DNA of 14,079 nucleotides from Gammaproteobacteria bacterium RIFCSPHIGHO2_12_FULL_38_11 (GTDB lineage Bacteria; Pseudomonadota; Gammaproteobacteria; Coxiellales; Coxiellaceae): contig MGXX01000074.1 of the NCBI GenBank assembly GCA_001801515.1, forward strand, positions 1 to 14,079, written 5' to 3'. The notes below the pieces were generated by a model. The model ran no database searches. It was not told where the DNA came from and saw only the letters and a program-made list of their open reading frames with translations. Below, piece after piece: positions 10,701-14,079 of the stretch (positions are counted from its first letter, which is position 1; every line of letters starts with the position of its first letter). The position numbers were made by a program, and so were the translations under genes.

Positions 10701-11678
10701 ATGAAAATTACGTTGAAACGAACTGCATATTATCTTCCGCCTCGGACAGAAAAGGGGAGCGATCTTAAGAAAGATAATCCGGATTGGCGTATTGAGGATA
10801 TTGAAAAGAAAACGGGTATTTTAATCCGCCACATTACAGAACAAAACCAGACTGCTGCTGATATGGGCGTACTTGCTGCACAGAAATTATTTTTATCCGG
10901 CGTATCCAAAAATGAAATTGATTTTCTCATTTTAGTCACGCAGTCTCCTGATTATGTTTTACCGACAACGGCGTGTATCTTGCAGGATCGTTTAGGCATT
11001 AAAAAGAGCTGTATGGCTTTTGATATTAACCTGGGCTGTTCGGGATTTATTTACGGATTAGCTGTTGGGGGATCATTGATTGAAGCTGGATTAGCGAAGC
11101 AGGGATTGTTAATTTGCAGCGAAACTTATACCAAGTATATCGACAAGTCAGATCGCACGTGTAGACCTTTATTTAGCGATGGCGCTTCAGCTACCCTTTT
11201 AACCTCTAATTTGAGGGATACATTAGGTCCTTTTGAAATGGGAACGGATGGATCGGGATATCAAAACTTGATCGTACCTTTAAGTGGTGCACGTATGGCG
11301 AAAGATAATAATCAAAAACGACAATTATTTATGGATGGCGCCGAAATATTGATGTTTACGATGGACGCAGTGCCAAAGTGTGTCAATGATTTGTTAAATA
11401 AATCCGGAAAAAACATCAATGATATTGATTTATTTGTTTTTCATCAGGGCAGTAAACTGGTCATGGATAATATTATTCGTCGTTTGGATTTGCCAGCAGA
11501 AAAAGTTTTCATCAATTGCCAAGAAGTGGGTAATACTGTTTCTGCATCCATTCCGATAGCGCTTAAGGACGCAGTAGATCAAAAACGTTTAAAGAAAGGC
11601 GATTTAGTTATGCTGGTTGGTTTTGGCGTGGGGCTTTCCTGGGGAGCTTGTTTAGTTGAGTGGGAAGAGGAAGAATGA
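10701..11678 (+). CDS. 3-oxoacyl-ACP synthase III (KAS III/FabH-like)
   Basis: A 325-aa thiolase-fold enzyme. The KAS III catalytic triad is complete: C113 in DINLGCSGF, H248 in FVFHQGSK and N278 in EVGNTVSASIP. The C-terminal VGFGVGLSWGACLVEW is also typical. It should condense a short acyl-CoA (acetyl-CoA in the simplest case) with malonyl-ACP to give a 3-oxoacyl-ACP. Divergence from housekeeping FabH (HQGS rather than HQAN) and its setting argue for a dedicated glycan-decoration role. It is followed by a reductase gene with a 4-bp overlap and, two genes on, by an ACP gene. Similar KAS III/ACP/reductase sets occur in flagellin glycosylation islands of Pseudomonas (modified viosamine), as I recall them. 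Some KAS III relatives instead act as acyltransferases on sugars (the CerJ type), so acyl transfer is an alternative. Confidence 0.88.
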   Translation: MKITLKRTAYYLPPRTEKGSDLKKDNPDWRIEDIEKKTGILIRHITEQNQTAADMGVLAAQKLFLSGVSKNEIDFLILVTQSPDYVLPTTACILQDRLGIKKSCMAFDINLGCSGFIYGLAVGGSLIEAGLAKQGLLICSETYTKYIDKSDRTCRPLFSDGASATLLTSNLRDTLGPFEMGTDGSGYQNLIVPLSGARMAKDNNQKRQLFMDGAEILMFTMDAVPKCVNDLLNKSGKNINDIDLFVFHQGSKLVMDNIIRRLDLPAEKVFINCQEVGNTVSASIPIALKDAVDQKRLKKGDLVMLVGFGVGLSWGACLVEWEEEE

Positions 11679-12358
11679 TTATTTTAACTGGCGTTTCAGG
11701 TGGCATTGGCAAGGAAATTTTGCCTTATCTTTTAAAAATGGATGAAGTGATTGGGATTTATAATAAAACGGAGCCTCAACCCTTAACAAATACAGGATTA
11801 GTTTACGAACAATTAAATTTAGAAAGTGCTACGGAAATCCAAGCTTTTGTCAGTAAATGGAGCGACAAATTATCTAAAGTAACTGTAGTGCATTTTGCTG
11901 CCTTAAATATTGATAATATAACCGCCCATTATCCGGACGATGATTGGGATCGTGTCATGGGTGTAAATTTAAAAGGTAATTTTCTTCTGACTAAGGCTTT
12001 ATTACCTCATATGGTTCGGGAGCGATGGGGACGAATTATTCATATTTCTTCTCGTATTGCATTGAATGGCAATGTTGGAACAATAGCCTATTCCACGAGT
12101 AAAACGGGATTGATGGGAATGTCGCGTGTTTTGGCAAAAGAACATGCTCGATTCAATGTGACTTCAAATGTGTTGGTTCTTGGATATTTTGACGCTGGGT
12201 TATACGATACATTGAGCGAAGATTTAAAGAAAACCATTTTGAATCAAATTCCTTCTAAAAAACTGGGAAAATCTTCAGATATTGTAAATGCGATAGAATT
12301 TTTGATGAAATCACAATATGTTAATGGTGCGGCTATTAATATTGACGGCGGAATTTGA
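11675..12358 (+). CDS. SDR-family 3-oxoacyl-ACP reductase (FabG-like)
   Basis: A 227-aa short-chain dehydrogenase/reductase. The cofactor loop is TGVSGGIG (5-12). The catalytic residues are in place: N98 (VNLKGNF), S126 (HISSRIA), Y139 and K143 (AYSTSK). It ends with VNGAAINIDGGI, the FabG-type close. It probably reduces the 3-oxoacyl-ACP made by the preceding KAS III to a 3-hydroxyacyl-ACP with NAD(P)H. I chose the ATG at 11675, which overlaps the KAS III stop (ATGA), has the purine-rich GAAGAGGAAG just before it, and lets the protein begin at the first Rossmann strand. An ATG at 11660 would only add MGRGR. It is a little shorter than ordinary FabG (about 245 aa), mainly before the first loop. 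A role on a keto-sugar instead of an acyl chain is possible but less likely beside KAS III and ACP. Confidence 0.87.
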   Translation: MIILTGVSGGIGKEILPYLLKMDEVIGIYNKTEPQPLTNTGLVYEQLNLESATEIQAFVSKWSDKLSKVTVVHFAALNIDNITAHYPDDDWDRVMGVNLKGNFLLTKALLPHMVRERWGRIIHISSRIALNGNVGTIAYSTSKTGLMGMSRVLAKEHARFNVTSNVLVLGYFDAGLYDTLSEDLKKTILNQIPSKKLGKSSDIVNAIEFLMKSQYVNGAAINIDGGI

Positions 12359-12376
12359 TTTTGAAGGCGGTAAGAT

Positions 12377-13084
12377 ATGTTAGTTAAAGTGAACAACAAC
12401 AGAGAATTAAAATTAGAGATGCATAAGGGAGTTTTTACGCCAACGGGAACGAGCAAAGCGTTGGTTAAAGCAGTGGGAAATTTTATTACGCAGCCAGGAA
12501 AATTACTTGATTTGGGTTGCGGTAGTGGCGTGGTGGGAATTTCGCTGCAGCAACTTGGGTTAGTGAAAGACGCTCTTTATGTTTCAGATCTGAGTAAAGA
12601 AGCGGTTGATTGTGCAGAAATAAATGCCAAACAATACAACTGCCCAATCGTAGCAAAATGCGGTCCGTTATTTGAACCGTGGAAAGAAGAAAAATTTGAT
12701 TATATTGTTGATGATGTTTCAGGTGTTTCAGAGACCGTTGCGAAAATTTCCCCCTGGTTTGATAATGTGCCATGCAACTCTGGCATCGATGGAACAGAAT
12801 TGATAGTGCAGGTTATTCAAGAAGCTTCTCGACATTTAAATCCGTTTGGGAAATTATTTTTTCCCATCGTTTCTTTTTCGGATGTAGACAAAATATTAAA
12901 AGTGGCGCATCAACAGTTCTCGCGCGTTGAACGTCTAGCGCATGAAGAATGGCCTTTACCGCAAGAAATGAATCAGCATGTCGCGCTATTAAAAAAATTG
13001 CAAGAAAAAGGCGTTATCCAGATTACAGAAAAATTTGGTATGACTCTTTGGTTTACAGATGTTTATGTAGCATATAATGCATAA
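12377..13084 (+). CDS. Class I SAM-dependent methyltransferase
   Basis: A 235-aa Rossmann-fold methyltransferase. Motif I is LLDLGCGSGVVGISL (43-57), and the acidic residue that binds the SAM ribose is likely D71 in VSDLSKEAV. The fold resembles the PrmC/HemK/RsmC-like group, including FTPTGTSKAL (20-29) ahead of motif I. The NPPY-type tetrapeptide that those enzymes use on amide or amino nitrogens is replaced by VDDVSG (111-116). The substrate is therefore probably not a glutamine or guanine nitrogen; a hydroxyl of the sugar, or a carbon or hydroxyl of the acyl chain, is plausible. A ribosome site lies in GAAGGCGG before the ATG at 12377. The gene sits between the reductase and the ACP gene with gaps of 18 and 17 bp, so it belongs to the acyl cassette. 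The exact target is unknown. Confidence 0.82.
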   Translation: MLVKVNNNRELKLEMHKGVFTPTGTSKALVKAVGNFITQPGKLLDLGCGSGVVGISLQQLGLVKDALYVSDLSKEAVDCAEINAKQYNCPIVAKCGPLFEPWKEEKFDYIVDDVSGVSETVAKISPWFDNVPCNSGIDGTELIVQVIQEASRHLNPFGKLFFPIVSFSDVDKILKVAHQQFSRVERLAHEEWPLPQEMNQHVALLKKLQEKGVIQITEKFGMTLWFTDVYVAYNA

Positions 13085-13101
13085 TTTACAAGGAAGGAAA
13101 C

Positions 13102-13347
13102 ATGGGAACAATAAGCGAGCAAGAAGTGTTAACGGTTATCCAAAAAGCATTGGACCTTGATGGGCAGTTAGTAACAATAGAAAGTTCAGTGTGGAATATT
13201 AATGAATGGGATTCTTTAGGGCATCTGGGCATTCTGACCGCGCTTGATAAATTTTTTGATGGAAAAGTAGCGGCGATAAAAGAAATGGCCAAGGCTGATT
13301 CAGTTAGAAAAATTTTACACATACTTAAAAATAATTCTTTAATGTAG
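13102..13347 (+). CDS. Acyl carrier protein
   Basis: An 81-aa acidic carrier protein. The phosphopantetheine attachment site is S38 in EWDSLGHLGIL (D37-S38-L39), preceded by a helix and a hydrophobic loop as in ACPs. The predicted holo-ACP would carry malonyl and then 3-oxo- and 3-hydroxyacyl chains for KAS III and the reductase. The ribosome site AGGAAGG (13091-13097) is the strongest in the window, fitting a protein needed in higher amount than the enzymes. No phosphopantetheinyl transferase or malonyl-transferase gene is present, so these are probably supplied by the housekeeping pathway. It lacks the invariant look of the primary AcpP and sits in a sugar cluster, so it is a specialised copy. 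Confidence 0.9.
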   Translation: MGTISEQEVLTVIQKALDLDGQLVTIESSVWNINEWDSLGHLGILTALDKFFDGKVAAIKEMAKADSVRKILHILKNNSLM

Positions 13348-13355
13348 AGCATAAT

Positions 13356-14048
13356 ATGCAATTAGATGTTTTTATTTCAGGGGAAAACATAGATTTATGT
13401 GTGCCGACGAGAGAGTTTGCTGAAAAATCTGATTGGTATTCTTGGTTTAATGATCCAAAAATAACACGATATTTGCAGCAAGGCATTTTCCCCAATAATC
13501 CTAGCATGCAAGTTGATTTTTTCGAAAAACAACACAAAGAAAGGCTTTTGCTGATCATTTCAAATAAAAAAGAATATTTAGGCGTTGTCTCATTGTCCTC
13601 AATTGATTTTTTCAAAAAAAGTGCTCAAGTCGCTTTAGTGGTAGATTCTGCTGTGGATGTATTGAAAGCACCGCTTATATCACTGGAGGCTATTGCACGC
13701 ATTACTGAGCATGGTTTTCAGATAATGGGCCTTAATAAAATTTCTGGTGCGCAACATATTAACCTTTCAGCTGGTTGGGGACGAAGAATGGAATTACTTG
13801 GATTTCGAGTTGAGGGAATAAATCGTCAGGCTTGTGTAAAAGGACACGACATTGCTGACGGAGTCTGGTTGGCTATGGTTTATGATGATTACCTGACGAT
13901 AAAAGGAAACAGAGGGAAATATTGGGATTCTGCGGAAAAAATGGAAGAAAGAATTAGAAAACTACCTGAGAAAGGATTCACTGATAGTTTACGAACTTTT
14001 ATGCAGAAAGAGGGCGAGTCATATTATCAAAATACTTATAATCTTTGA
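13356..14048 (+). CDS. GNAT-family N-acyltransferase, candidate PseH-position acyl-ACP enzyme
   Basis: A 230-aa protein of the GNAT fold (RimJ/RimL/PseH-like). Visible are WYSWFNDPKITRYL (27-40), the beta strands at YLGVVSL and SAQVALVVD (89-97), GLNKISGAQHINLSAGWGRRMELLGFRVEG (125-154), and a C-terminal extension of about 45 residues rich in charge. By position after pseB/pseC and the ACP it may acylate the C4 amine of the PseC product, the step done with acetyl-CoA by PseH elsewhere. The canonical Q/R-x-x-G-x-G/A loop that grips the CoA pyrophosphate should fall around residues 98-107, but there the sequence is VDVLKAP, without glycines. This would fit use of acyl-ACP rather than acyl-CoA, though it could also mean a changed or weak enzyme. 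It starts 8 bp after the ACP stop. Confidence 0.75.
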   Translation: MQLDVFISGENIDLCVPTREFAEKSDWYSWFNDPKITRYLQQGIFPNNPSMQVDFFEKQHKERLLLIISNKKEYLGVVSLSSIDFFKKSAQVALVVDSAVDVLKAPLISLEAIARITEHGFQIMGLNKISGAQHINLSAGWGRRMELLGFRVEGINRQACVKGHDIADGVWLAMVYDDYLTIKGNRGKYWDSAEKMEERIRKLPEKGFTDSLRTFMQKEGESYYQNTYNL

Positions 14049-14061
14049 TAGGATAACCTAA

Positions 14062-14079
14062 ATGTTACGATATAAAAAA
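14062..14079 (+). CDS. Start of next gene in the operon (truncated by window end)
   Basis: An ATG at 14062 is open to the window end (MLRYKK) and has a good ribosome site, AGGAT at 14050-14054, seven bases upstream. It lies 13 bp after the GNAT stop, matching the tight spacing of the operon. Six residues are too few to name a product. Confidence 0.5.

Overview
The window looks like a piece of a surface-glycan or flagellin-glycosylation locus from an AT-rich Gram-negative bacterium. A gammaproteobacterium of the Legionella/Coxiella type is my best guess, from low GC and gene content, but nothing here proves the taxon. The theme is nonulosonic acids (sialic-acid-like 9-carbon sugars) and their N-acyl decoration. 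I found no rRNA, tRNA, CRISPR array or intact insertion sequence.

Layout. (1) 1-630: C-terminal part of a DUF4143-type AAA ATPase, probably unrelated to sugar metabolism. (2) 632-3629, plus strand: a neuraminic/legionaminic-type block of neuB (synthase), a neuD-like sugar acyltransferase and a CBS-domain sugar-1-phosphate nucleotidyltransferase (PtmE-like). Between neuB and neuD lies an array of three 30-bp palindromic CTAG repeats (1720-1809). (3) 3608-6783, minus strand: two coupled transferase genes of O-antigen-cluster families (TIGR04372 and LIC12162), convergent with and overlapping the nucleotidyltransferase gene. (4) 6784-6978: a divergent control region with a good minus-strand promoter and a 24-bp palindrome. 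(5) 6979-14079, plus strand: one tight operon starting with a phytanoyl-CoA-dioxygenase-like gene, then pseB, pseC and pseF of the CMP-pseudaminic acid pathway, then KAS III, SDR ketoreductase, methyltransferase, acyl carrier protein and GNAT acyltransferase. A further gene begins at 14062.

How the genes may work together. PseB and PseC make UDP-4-amino-4,6-dideoxy-AltNAc from UDP-GlcNAc, and PseF activates the finished pseudaminic acid with CMP. The dedicated ACP, KAS III and ketoreductase, with no dehydratase or enoyl reductase beside them, look like a stub fatty-acid synthase that stops at a short 3-hydroxyacyl-ACP (3-hydroxybutyryl is the simplest case). The GNAT enzyme could then put that acyl group on the sugar amine in place of the acetyl normally added by PseH. 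The methyltransferase and dioxygenase could tailor the acyl chain or the sugar. pseG, pseH and pseI are not recognisable in the window, so either they lie downstream or the pathway is shared with other genes. The acyl-cassette model is inference from gene content, supported by intact catalytic residues in KAS III, SDR and ACP.
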